A stretch of DNA of 64,000 nucleotides from the NCBI GenBank assembly GCA_025966135.1, contig JAOPVP010000035.1:128078-192077 (forward strand), written 5' to 3'. The notes below the pieces were generated by a model. It was not told the DNA's origin. It worked only from the letters and a program-made list of their open reading frames with translations, and ran no database searches. The stretch comes from Frankiales bacterium (lineage in GTDB: Bacteria > Actinomycetota > Actinomycetes > Mycobacteriales > SCTD01). The position numbers and the translations under genes are program-made. This document shows positions 30,235 through 39,200 of the stretch, in pieces (the stretch's first letter is position 1; each line of letters opens with the position of its first letter).

Positions 30235-31080
30235 CTAGTGAGGCGGGCGAGGAACTTTGGCGGCGAGGACGGCATCGTAGACGTCCCGTCGCGGCACCCC
30301 GAGCTCCCGGGCCACCCCAGCGATCGCCTCCTTGCGCGGCTCACCGGTCCCCTCGCGCACCGTCACCAGTCGCGCCAGTTCCTCCGGGGTGCTGGCGTTG
30401 ACCCGCTCGGGGGCGCCCTCGACCACCACCGTCACCTCGCCGCGGACCTCCCCCGAGAACCGCTCAGCCAGCTCCGCCAGCGTCCCCCGGCGTACCTCCT
30501 CGTGGGTCTTGGTGAGCTCGCGGCACACGACTGCCCGGCGGTCGGCCCCCAGGACCGCAGCCATGTCGACCAGGCACTCCCCGAGGCGGTGCGGGGCCTC
30601 GAAGAAGACCGCGGTACGACGCTCGGCCGCCAGGCTGTCCAGGCGAGCCCGGCGCTCGCCTCCCTTTCGGGGCAAGAACCCCTCAAAGCAGAACCGGTCG
30701 GACGGCAAGCCACTGACGGCCAGCGCGGTCGTGACGGCCGACGGCCCCGGTAGGCAGCTGACCGGGAGGTCCTCCGCCGCCGCCGCGGCGACCAGCCGGA
30801 AGCCGGGGTCCGAGACACTGGGCATCCCAGCGTCGGTGACGAGCAGGACGCTCTCGCCGGCCCGCAGCGAGGCCATGAGCCGAGGGGTGCGCTCGGCCTC
30901 GTTGGCCTCGAAGTAGCTGACGACCCTGCCGCCGGGCACGACGCCGAGGTCGCTGCAGAGGCGCTTGAGGCGGCGGGTGTCCTCGGCGGCGATCACCTCC
31001 GCGGTCGCGAGCGCCTCACGCAGCCGAGGGCTGGCATCGCCGGGCTGACCGATCGGGACACCGGCGAGGAGGAGGGGCAC
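30235..31080 (-). CDS. rsmI: 16S rRNA (cytidine-2'-O)-methyltransferase
   Basis: This 281-residue enzyme methylates C1402 of 16S rRNA. It has the TP-methylase fold: [69 protein letters not shown]. The GTG at 31080 begins the family's first strand ([12 protein letters not shown]). It has no ribosome binding site; only 28 nt separate it from the divergent pmt start, so it may be leaderless. Confidence 0.95.
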   Translation of the reverse strand: MPLLLAGVPIGQPGDASPRLREALATAEVIAAEDTRRLKRLCSDLGVVPGGRVVSYFEANEAERTPRLMASLRAGESVLLVTDAGMPSVSDPGFRLVAAAAAEDLPVSCLPGPSAVTTALAVSGLPSDRFCFEGFLPRKGGERRARLDSLAAERRTAVFFEAPHRLGECLVDMAAVLGADRRAVVCRELTKTHEEVRRGTLAELAERFSGEVRGEVTVVVEGAPERVNASTPEELARLVTVREGTGEPRKEAIAGVARELGVPRRDVYDAVLAAKVPRPPH

Positions 31081-31108
31081 GCTGGGAATTGTTACGTAGG
31101 CTCCTGGG
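31081..31108. promoter_or_regulatory. 28-bp divergent promoter between rsmI and pmt
   Basis: On the plus strand TAGGCT (31097-31102) ends 6 nt before the pmt ATG at 31109, as expected for a leaderless -10. It overlaps the palindrome TACGTA (31093-31098). There is no room for leaders on either side. Confidence 0.45.
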
Positions 31109-32677
31109 ATGACCGCGACCCTGGACAGGCCGGCCCCGCATGCGCTCGACCCGGAACGCCCCGCCTGGCGCGACCGGCTGCTCCCGCTCGTCTCCGGCAG
31201 CGGTGGCTGGGGCGTCACCCTCCTCGTCACCGTCATCGCCGGTCTGCTGCGCTTCATCCGGCTCGACCAGCCCGCGTCGACCCTCACAGACAAGGGCCTC
31301 GTGCAGGGACCCGGCGACATCTTCGACGAGGTCTACTACGCCTGCGACGCCAAGAACCTCATCAGGTACGGCGTCGAGCACGCCAGCGTGGCCGGCAAGG
31401 CGTTCTGCACCCCGCAGAGCGACGGGTCGTTCGTGGTGCACCCACCCCTGGGGAAGTGGCTCATCGGCGTAGGTGAGTGGCTGTTCGGGTTCAACACCTA
31501 CGGCTGGCGCTTCTCGGCGGCGGTGTTCGGCACCCTGACGGTGCTCCTGGTCGCGCGGATCGGCCGTCGGATGACCGGCTCCTCGCTGCTCGGTGGACTC
31601 GCCGGGTTGCTGCTCGCGCTGGACGGGCTGCACTTCGTGCAGAGCCGGGTCGCGATGGTCGACGTCTTCCTGTGCTTCTGGATCGTGGCGGCCTTCGGCG
31701 CGCTGGTCGTCGACCGGGACCAGATCCGCGAACGGCTGGCGAGCCTGGGCGAACCGGACGCGGACGCACGGCTGGGCCGGCGTCCGTGGCGGCTCGTGGC
31801 GGGCCTGTGCCTCGGCGCAGCCGTGGCGACCAAGTGGAGCGCGCTGTTCCCGATCGTCGTGCTGCTCGTGCTCGCGCTGTTCTGGGAGGTCGGCGCCCGC
31901 CGCACGACCGGGATCGCTGCACCGTGGCGGGTCACCCTCCGCCGTACGACGCTGCCTTATCTGGCCGTGCTGGTGCTCCTGCCGATCGCGGTCTACGTGG
32001 TGTCGTGGACGGGCTGGTTCCTCAGCACCGAGGGCTGGGACCGGAGCTGGGCGCACGGCCGCAGCACGGACTACGCGTTCATCCCTGACGTCGTGCGCTC
32101 CTGGTGGCACTACCACTGGGAGATGTACAACTTCCACAACCACCTGGCCGCCAAGCACCCGTACCAGTCGCACCCGCTGTCGTGGCCGTTCCTCGGGCGC
32201 CCGGTGAGCTACTACTACCCGCCGGGCATCACCGCGGGGACCTACGGGTGCAAGGTCGCGTCCTGCTCCCGCGAAGTGCTCGCGATCGGTACGTGGGCGA
32301 TCTGGTGGATGATGATCCCGACCGCCATCGGCCTGGCCGCGCGGTGGGTCAGCAAACGTGACTGGCGGGCCGCCTCGCTGCTGCTGATGATGGCCGTCTC
32401 GGTGCTCGCGTGGATCCCCAGCGACCTCAAGAGCCGCACAATGTTCTTGTTCTACGCGCTGCCGTCAGTGCCGTTCCTGTGCCTCGGGATCGCCCTGATC
32501 GCGGGCTGGCTGCTCGGGCAGTCCGGGACAGTGCGCCGCAGCATCGCGTCAGCGGGCGTGGGCGTCTACACCTCGCTGGTGGTCATCAACTTCGCCTACC
32601 TCTACCCGATCCTGGCGGGCGTCACGATCCCGTACTCGTCCTGGTACGCCCGGATGTGGTTCCGCTCCTGGATCTGA
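31109..32677 (+). CDS. pmt: Protein O-mannosyltransferase (dolichyl/polyprenyl-phosphate-mannose-protein mannosyltransferase)
   Basis: This 522-residue polytopic membrane protein has 10-11 helices. It moves mannose from polyprenyl-phosphate-mannose to Ser/Thr of exported proteins. The GT-39 hallmark is GDIFDEVYYACDA in the first outer loop (the Asp-Glu pair is catalytic), followed by VVHPPLGKWLIGVGEWLFG. Later conserved parts are VATKWSALF, WWHYHWEMYNFH and the last helices ending YARMWFRSWI. The pairing with rsmI, divergent, is typical for actinobacteria. Confidence 0.94.
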   Translation: MTATLDRPAPHALDPERPAWRDRLLPLVSGSGGWGVTLLVTVIAGLLRFIRLDQPASTLTDKGLVQGPGDIFDEVYYACDAKNLIRYGVEHASVAGKAFCTPQSDGSFVVHPPLGKWLIGVGEWLFGFNTYGWRFSAAVFGTLTVLLVARIGRRMTGSSLLGGLAGLLLALDGLHFVQSRVAMVDVFLCFWIVAAFGALVVDRDQIRERLASLGEPDADARLGRRPWRLVAGLCLGAAVATKWSALFPIVVLLVLALFWEVGARRTTGIAAPWRVTLRRTTLPYLAVLVLLPIAVYVVSWTGWFLSTEGWDRSWAHGRSTDYAFIPDVVRSWWHYHWEMYNFHNHLAAKHPYQSHPLSWPFLGRPVSYYYPPGITAGTYGCKVASCSREVLAIGTWAIWWMMIPTAIGLAARWVSKRDWRAASLLLMMAVSVLAWIPSDLKSRTMFLFYALPSVPFLCLGIALIAGWLLGQSGTVRRSIASAGVGVYTSLVVINFAYLYPILAGVTIPYSSWYARMWFRSWI

Positions 32678-32804
32678 CCCAGCGGGCAGAGCTACGCGGA
32701 GGTGGCCGAGCACTGCGCGCTCTCCCGCGGACGGATCGCGCAGGTCGCTGCTGACCGCGTCCTGAACTACCGCCTACCGTCCGGAACCGACTGCACTGGT
32801 GTTT
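32678..32804 (+). pseudogene. Possible remnant of a helix-turn-helix protein in frame after pmt
   Basis: Directly after the pmt stop codon, in the same frame, the sequence reads SGQSYAEVAEHCALSRGRI and continues AQVAADRVLNYR to a stop near 32804. This resembles a helix-turn-helix (SYAEVAE-x4-SRGRIAQ) but has no start codon. It is probably the leftover end of a lost regulator gene. Confidence 0.3.
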
Positions 32805-32832
32805 AGGCCTCTAAACCGGGAAGGCCCAGATC

Positions 32833-35442
32833 GTGGCGAACCCCAGCACACTCGATCCCGCGACACGGCAGCAAGCCCACGAGACGATCTTCATGTACTC
32901 ACCCGACGCGGTGATCGCGGTGAACCGCGCCGGTCAGATCATCGAGTGGAACGTGGCTGCCGAGCGAATGTTCGGGTGGACACGCGCGGAGCTGCTGGGT
33001 GCCGACGTGGGTGTACTGGTCCCGCCGGAGTGCCAGTCGCAGGTCTCCGTGGTGATGGGGGAGCTGAGCTCGGGCGAATGGGTTCCGCCGTACGAGACCC
33101 TGCGACTGACCCGGGAGGGCAGTCGGCTGCTGGTGCAAAGCCACCCGGCCGCGCTGCTCGACCACGAGGAGTACGTCGGGGCGGTCGCGACCTACCGAGC
33201 CCGGTCCGAGCGTCAGCAGAAGGACATCGGGCTCAGTCAGCTGCTCGGCGCCATGCCGGTCGTGGTGGTCACCTTCGACGGCGACGCCGTGGTGACGGAT
33301 GCCGTGGGTGGCGGCCGCCAGCGAGCGGGTGCCCTCCCGTCGCTCGCGCAAGGCATGCGCCTCCTGGACGCCACACCGGCCGGCACCGCCCTTCATGAGG
33401 CCGTGCGCGGCGCGCTCGCCGGGCACAGCACCGATGTCAGGTTGCTGCTCGACGAGCGGCTCTGGCAGGTCCACGTGGCTCCGCTCGTCGATGGCGGGTT
33501 CCTGTCGGCCTTCGACATCACCGGTGAGCACCAGCTCAACGACCGACTGGCCCAGGTGCTCTCCGTCTCTCCGATCTGCCTGATGACCTTTGACGCCACC
33601 GGCTTGGTGACCTACGCCGCCGGGTCCGGCTATCGCAACCTGGGGGTCGACCCCGAGGCAACCGTCGGGCAGAACATCCTCACCCTGTACGGCGACAGCC
33701 TCCCGATCCGGGACGCGCTCCGCACCTGTCTGGGCGGCAAGCCCGTCGATCTGATGGCCGAGTACGGCGGTCGGTTCTGGGAGCTGCACTACCGTCCGTA
33801 TCCCGGGGCGGACGGCACCGTCAGCGGTGGCATCGCCATTGCCCAGGACGCCACCGAGTGGCTGAGCGACACCCGTGCGGAGATCGCGGCCCAAGAGCCG
33901 GGGGGCGATGCAGTCGGGCGCGCGATGCCGCAGCCCCTACTCGGGTTCCTCGAGGGCGACGACGTGACTGGCCTGCTGGGCTCTCGTGGCCTGCGGCGCC
34001 GATTGTCCGAACCTGTCCCGACAGGTCAGATGCGCGGCTTGGCCGTACTCAATGTGGATGCGTTCTCGCTGATCAACGAGACCTACGGCACAGCCGTGGC
34101 CGACAAGGTGCTGCGCGCGTTGGGCGCCCGGATCGAGCAGCACTGCGTCCAGGCCACGGTGGGTCGCTGGCACGCCGACGAGTTCATCGTCGTGCTCGAC
34201 GGTCCCGATGCCGGCGTGGAGCTCGAGCGGATGGTCGGCGAGCTCCTGACGGGGACCCGTGATCCGCTGACCCTCGACGACCTCGAGGATCCCGTCGTAC
34301 ACGTCGGAATGAGCGCTGGTCTTGTGACCGACAGCCTGTCCCCGACGCGGGACCTGCCGGCCGCCGCGCGGTTGGCCCTCCAGCGCGCCAAGCAGGCCGG
34401 CCGGGACCGGCTCGAGTGGTACAAGCCGCAGATGGCCCGGACGGCAGGCGGCGGTATGAGCCTGCCCCAGGACCTGCGCGCTGCCCTACGGGACGAGCAG
34501 CTGCTGCTGCACTACCAGCCGATCGTGCACCTCCAGAGCAACCGTGTCGCCGTGCTGGAGGCACTCGTCCGCTGGGACCACCCCCGTGAGGGACTGCTGC
34601 AGCCGGGCCAGTTCATCGAGATGGCCGAGCGCACCGGGTTGATCGCGCCGCTGGGCGCCTGGGTGCTGAAGGAGGCCTGCCGCACCGCAGCTTCGATCGC
34701 ACGGTCCGGCTCAGGCTCGGAGAAGGTCGCGGTGAACCTCTCCGCCGAGCAGCTCACCGACCCGTCCCTGGTGGAGCAGGTCCGGCATGCCTTGGAGGAC
34801 AGCGGCTGTGCTCCGGCTGCGCTGGAGCTCGAGGTGACCGAGACAGCCGTCATGACCGACCTGCCCCTGGCAGTCCGCACGATGCAACAGCTCAAGGAGC
34901 TCGGAGTCGGCCTCGCACTCGACGACTTCGGGACTGGGTACTCCTCCCTTCTGTACCTCAAACACTTCCCGGTCGACAAGCTCAAGATCGACCGGAGCTT
35001 CGTGGCCGGGCTCGGCACGAACGAGGACGACTCGGCGATCGTCGCGTCCACCATCTCCCTGGCACGGACGCTGGGGATCAGCTGTGTCGCAGAAGGTGTC
35101 GAGAGCATCGACCAGCTGTCACTGCTCAAGAGCATGGACTGCGAGTACGCCCAGGGGTACCTGTTCAGCCGGCCTCAGCCGTTGACGATGATGCTGAGTT
35201 GGATGGCCGAGCACACCCACGAGCCCCGCATCGGCGGCAACCCCGCGCGAGGGCCGCAAGAAGCTCACGAAGATGTCGCCACCATCCTGCAGATGCAGGC
35301 CCAAGGCGCCAGTCTGCATACCATCTCGGCCGCGCTCAACAACGCCGGGCGACGCACCACTCGAGACGTTCGCTGGTCGCTCAAGAGCGTCGCCAGGGTG
35401 ATCGCCAACAGCCAGTTCCCGACGTTACGACTGGGCGGCTGA
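32833..35442 (+). CDS. PAS-GGDEF-EAL protein with C-terminal recombinase-like helix-turn-helix, probable c-di-GMP phosphodiesterase
   Basis: This is an 869-residue cytosolic protein. Domains: PAS 1 (about 12-125, with SPDAVIAVNRAGQIIEWN), two further PAS-like regions (about 135-235 and 240-350), GGDEF (about 380-540), EAL (about 548-795) and a 60-residue tail. The GGDEF motif reads HADEF in RWHADEFIV, so cyclase activity is doubtful. The EAL domain is complete (LEALVRWDHP, EVTET, DDFGTGYSS, KIDRSFV, AEGVE, QGYLF). The tail (about 812-869: ILQMQAQGASLHTISAALN, AGRRTT, WSLKSVARVIA) looks like the small DNA-binding part of serine recombinases. GTG start with GGAAGG about 8 nt upstream. Its stop lies 14 nt before the island edge. 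Confidence 0.88.
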   Translation: MANPSTLDPATRQQAHETIFMYSPDAVIAVNRAGQIIEWNVAAERMFGWTRAELLGADVGVLVPPECQSQVSVVMGELSSGEWVPPYETLRLTREGSRLLVQSHPAALLDHEEYVGAVATYRARSERQQKDIGLSQLLGAMPVVVVTFDGDAVVTDAVGGGRQRAGALPSLAQGMRLLDATPAGTALHEAVRGALAGHSTDVRLLLDERLWQVHVAPLVDGGFLSAFDITGEHQLNDRLAQVLSVSPICLMTFDATGLVTYAAGSGYRNLGVDPEATVGQNILTLYGDSLPIRDALRTCLGGKPVDLMAEYGGRFWELHYRPYPGADGTVSGGIAIAQDATEWLSDTRAEIAAQEPGGDAVGRAMPQPLLGFLEGDDVTGLLGSRGLRRRLSEPVPTGQMRGLAVLNVDAFSLINETYGTAVADKVLRALGARIEQHCVQATVGRWHADEFIVVLDGPDAGVELERMVGELLTGTRDPLTLDDLEDPVVHVGMSAGLVTDSLSPTRDLPAAARLALQRAKQAGRDRLEWYKPQMARTAGGGMSLPQDLRAALRDEQLLLHYQPIVHLQSNRVAVLEALVRWDHPREGLLQPGQFIEMAERTGLIAPLGAWVLKEACRTAASIARSGSGSEKVAVNLSAEQLTDPSLVEQVRHALEDSGCAPAALELEVTETAVMTDLPLAVRTMQQLKELGVGLALDDFGTGYSSLLYLKHFPVDKLKIDRSFVAGLGTNEDDSAIVASTISLARTLGISCVAEGVESIDQLSLLKSMDCEYAQGYLFSRPQPLTMMLSWMAEHTHEPRIGGNPARGPQEAHEDVATILQMQAQGASLHTISAALNNAGRRTTRDVRWSLKSVARVIANSQFPTLRLGG

Positions 35443-35456
35443 AGGCCACGCGTTTG

Positions 35457-35479
35457 GTGGAGCTGAGGGGATTCGAACC
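35457..35479 (-). repeat. Left attachment site (copy of the tRNA-Ala 3' end)
   Basis: This is 23 bp identical to 44317-44339, covering the discriminator base, the acceptor 3' strand and most of the T arm. The match stops after ttcgaacc, where the left copy continues actcgctc. It cannot form a tRNA. Confidence 0.88.
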
Positions 35480-35770
35480 ACTCGCTCGCAGGCTCTCCGA
35501 CACACCGTACCGCCATCCTGAGCGTGACTGAGAGCCACTCGGCCTCACTCAGCCCCGTTACGTTGGGGTTGGTGATGCCAGCGGGCATCACCGCGAGGCA
35601 AGGCGAGAACGGTCTCGAGTTCCGGACGCGGAGGGCACAGCAAGGCAAGCCGGCCACTCCGGACCAATTTGCTGACATACCTTCACCGTCTAAGCGACCC
35701 GGACAGCCCGGCGTGACAGAGGATGAGAGAGGCCCGGCAAGATCGGCATCGGCTCAGCGAAGGTGTCACC
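35480..35770. promoter_or_regulatory. Left island end: integrase arm-like repeats and promoter region
   Basis: No gene is evident. A 9-bp stem, ggtgatgcc (35571-35579) with ggcatcacc (35584-35592), contains two inverted copies of GTGATGCC that also occur beside the integrase. The promoter of the following cassette must lie between 35600 and 35760. Confidence 0.45.
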
Positions 35771-36271
35771 GTGACGGAGTACAAGGAGAACGTCGAGCAG
35801 CTGGCCAGGTGCCTGGCCAGCGCGGCAGGCGTGGCGTACGTGCCCGCACACGTAGTGCGGCGGATCGCCGTGCTCGTCGACGTCGACGACATCCGGTACC
35901 TCGACTCCGACGTGGCAAAGGGTCGAGACGGCGCGACAGACGTCCTCAGCGGCGCCGTGCTGATCCTCACCGAGGAGTTGGTCGTCTGCGTCGTGCTCGA
36001 AGGAACCAAGGCAACCCCCGCTGGTGCGGATGCGACAGTCACCGCCGAAGCCTGGTCCCGCCGGCTGCTCGAGTCCGTGTCACTCGTGACAGAGACCGGC
36101 AGCGACGAGGCATGGAGCGACGACCTGACGCCGGTGCCGACAGGTCAGCGGTTGGAGCTCGTGTACGCACAGGTCGACACAAGGCTGACGCTACGGCTGA
36201 ACAGGCGACATGCTGCAGAGTTCGGGGCCGTACTACCGACGCTTCTGCGGGACCTGAGCCGCGGTGCCTGA
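35771..36271 (+). CDS. Small hypothetical protein, PH-like fold suspected, first gene of the DUF4365 cassette
   Basis: This is a 166-residue soluble protein I do not recognise as a named family. The first 45 residues are helical; the middle (about 48-85: IRYLDSD, SGAVLILTEELVVCVVLE) has the alternating strand pattern of bacterial PH-like domains, and further strands follow (RLELVYAQVDTRLTLRL) before a final helix. There is no signal peptide or membrane helix. The GTG at 35771 was chosen because GAAGG lies 8 nt upstream; the frame is open to 35723. It overlaps the next gene by 8 nt, so the two are translated together and the proteins may work as a pair. Confidence 0.7.
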   Translation: MTEYKENVEQLARCLASAAGVAYVPAHVVRRIAVLVDVDDIRYLDSDVAKGRDGATDVLSGAVLILTEELVVCVVLEGTKATPAGADATVTAEAWSRRLLESVSLVTETGSDEAWSDDLTPVPTGQRLELVYAQVDTRLTLRLNRRHAAEFGAVLPTLLRDLSRGA

Positions 36272-39200
36272 CGACGAGAACGCCCGGTACAGCGATGGCG
36301 CAGCGAGCGGCAACAAGCGTCGCAAAGCCGCCGAGGTAGCCACGAGCAGCGAGGCAGTGATCGGCAAGACCGACCGCAGCACGAAGCGCAGCAAGCCACA
36401 GAAGACGAAGACCGGCGCAGAAGCGGAACCGACAAGGGCGTTCCGGGGAAGGACGACACCAGCTGGGCAGACAGCCGGGAAGACGCCGACAATGGCAGGC
36501 ACAAGAGCCGACCCGGACGCATCCGCGAAGAAGCCTGCGAGCAAGACCCTGAAAGGGCCTGCCAAGAAGACCGCCAGAAAGATCGTCGAGAAGGCCGCAG
36601 GCACGACGCCTAGCGGGACAGGGAAGACGAAGGCCACCGGAACGCAGCGAGGCAAGAAGGACCGCAAGGCCCCCGGCATGCGCTACCCGAAATCGCTGGC
36701 CACAGGCGATCTGGGCATGGTCGAGACCAAACGCGCCGTACTACGCGAACTCAAGTGGATCTTCCGCGACCAGACCGAGACCGACATGGGCATCGACGGA
36801 CACCTCGAAACCGTCGTCGGAGACGACCGGTTCGCAACGGGCCGCCTCGTCGCCCTGCAGATCAAGGCCGGCGACTCGTGGTTCAGAGAACAAGGCGACG
36901 ACGGCAGCTGGCTGTTCCGCTCCGACACGGCACACCTTCGCTACTGGCTCAGCCACAGCCTGCCCGTGCTCATCGTTCTCGTCGACTCCGACGGAGACGC
37001 GTACTGGGAAGAACTGACGCTAGACAAGATCGTCGAGAGCGACACCGGCTTCTCGATGCGCGTCAGCTTCGAGAACCAGTTCGACGATCACTCCCGAGCC
37101 GCGCTGCTCGAGATCGCCGGCAGACACGACGAGAATGTCGAGCTCAAGATCAAGACACGCTACGAGGCGCTGCCGGCCGACACGAACCTGTGGCTCCGCA
37201 AAGCCTTCGAGAAGGACCCGATGCGTACGGCGCGGGTGGCCGAGCACCTCGGCGACGGACGACGCAACCCCGAGTCTGCCGCCACGAGCCTGGTGCGCGC
37301 ACAGCCGACCTGGATCGTCGACAGTCCGGCACGTTACGAGCTCTGGATGGCCACAGCCGCCTACGCACTCGCGCACGAACTGCCGAGCGTCGCCTCGAGC
37401 GCATTCGAACACGCCGCAGAAGACGACACGTCCGGCAGCGCAAGAGCCTGGGCCTACGCGGCACTGACCGCCTACGCAGCCGACGACGTGGACCGAGCCC
37501 GAAACCTCTGCGTCAGGAGCGCCACCGCCGGCGGCGGACGGTTCACAGACGTCGTGACAGCCCTGACGACACTCCCACGCGACAGCGCAGACGTCGTAGC
37601 CACCCCCGCGAGCGTCGCCGCCGCCACAGAAGAAAAACTCGACCAGGATTCGAACGTCAGGAACTTCCTGGCCGAGATGGCGCTGCGGCGAGGCGAACTC
37701 GACGAAGCCGTCCGGCAGCGCCAGCGGGGCGCCGAGACGACCACGACATCGAGTCATCAGCCCCGGATGATGCTCGCCGCAACTCTCCTGCGTCGCGCAC
37801 AGAACGACGGCGGCGGGCTGCGCGCCGACACGCGAGCTGCACTCGTGGCAGCACACGAGGCACTCACCGAGGTCCGCAGGTTCGGCGGCCCCAGCCACCT
37901 GCCGCTCGAACTCGTCCTCGACATCCTGACCGTCGTCCCCGACTTCGACGAAGCCGTCCGGCTCGCCCTGCCGATCAGCGCCGGAGGAACCGCCACCGAT
38001 GCAGAAGCGGCCACGCCAGGCGTGGCACGACGCGGCGCCGTCGCGGCCGTCGCCCGCGGCCGACACGACGACCTCGCAGCGTTCCTCGAGAACCTGCCCG
38101 ACGGACCAGCACACGAAGAACTGCAAGCGCTTCGGGAGTCCGGCGCCGGGACGCTGTCGCGAGCCGACGAGACGGCGCTCTGGGCGGACCTGGTCACGAC
38201 CGCCGACAGCGACACCATGAAGGCCCGGTGCTGCCATCACCTCGTCTGGCTGGGGCAGTGGCCAGACCAGATCCAGGACCTCGTCGACCGCAAGATCCTT
38301 CCGGCCCTCGAACTGGACATCCTCGGCGCGACCCACGAGTACGTCACAGGAGACCGACTCAAGGCCACACGTACGCTGACGCGACTGGCCGACAAGACCG
38401 CCCGGGCAGGTTTCGAACTGGCACGGCTCGTGCGAGAGCACGAAGACCCTGATAGCGCCATCCAAGTGTGCCGGGACCAGCTGGCCCGCTGGAACGACCC
38501 CGGTCTAAGCGCGCTCCTCGCCGAGATCCTCACCTCCGAAGGACGCGACGAAGAGGCCTTGGAACATCTGACTCGGCAGGTGGGAAACGACGCGCTCGCC
38601 GTCGGGCTACGGCAGGACATGGCGCTATGGGTCATCCGACACCGAATGCGGCAGCACGCCCCCGAGGGGGCTGTCGACGTCTCCCGAGCCGCGATCGAGC
38701 TCGGGCCTAACGACGAGCTCGTCTTCGCCTCCGCCGCGCTCCTCGAGGTGCTCGGCAGGTACTCCGAAGCCAGCAGGCTGCTGAAGCGTCACAACCCCCT
38801 GCCGACGACGGACCAAGAAGTTCGGCTCTGGATGCAGCTGATCCTGGGGGCGGTGCCCACCCCCTGGCAGCTGACGACGATGGTCGCCCTGGCACGAGGC
38901 AGGACCGACCAGGAGCTTCGGCGCATCATCGTCTCCCGCCTCAAATCTGAACTCGACGCGCCCCGAGACGCGCCGCTGCCCGACGACGTGACCTCCGCGA
39001 TCGAGCTGCTCCTCGAGGAGACGAACGAGCACGACCTGATCACGCCAGACGAACTCGACGACGCACTCCGGCAGCCGCCGAGTCCCGACCTGTTCGTCCG
39101 GCTGCTGCCCGAAGCGCTGGCCGGACGCCGACCATGGGCCGACGTCGCCGACGGCGCCCGATTCCCGTACACCGCGATGCTCGTCCGGCGTCCCGGGGAC

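Noticed and set aside
36755..38452. 565-codon Arg-rich frame inside the DUF4365 gene
   Set aside because: It is an out-of-phase shadow rich in Arg and Pro; the 1328-codon frame carries all domain motifs.
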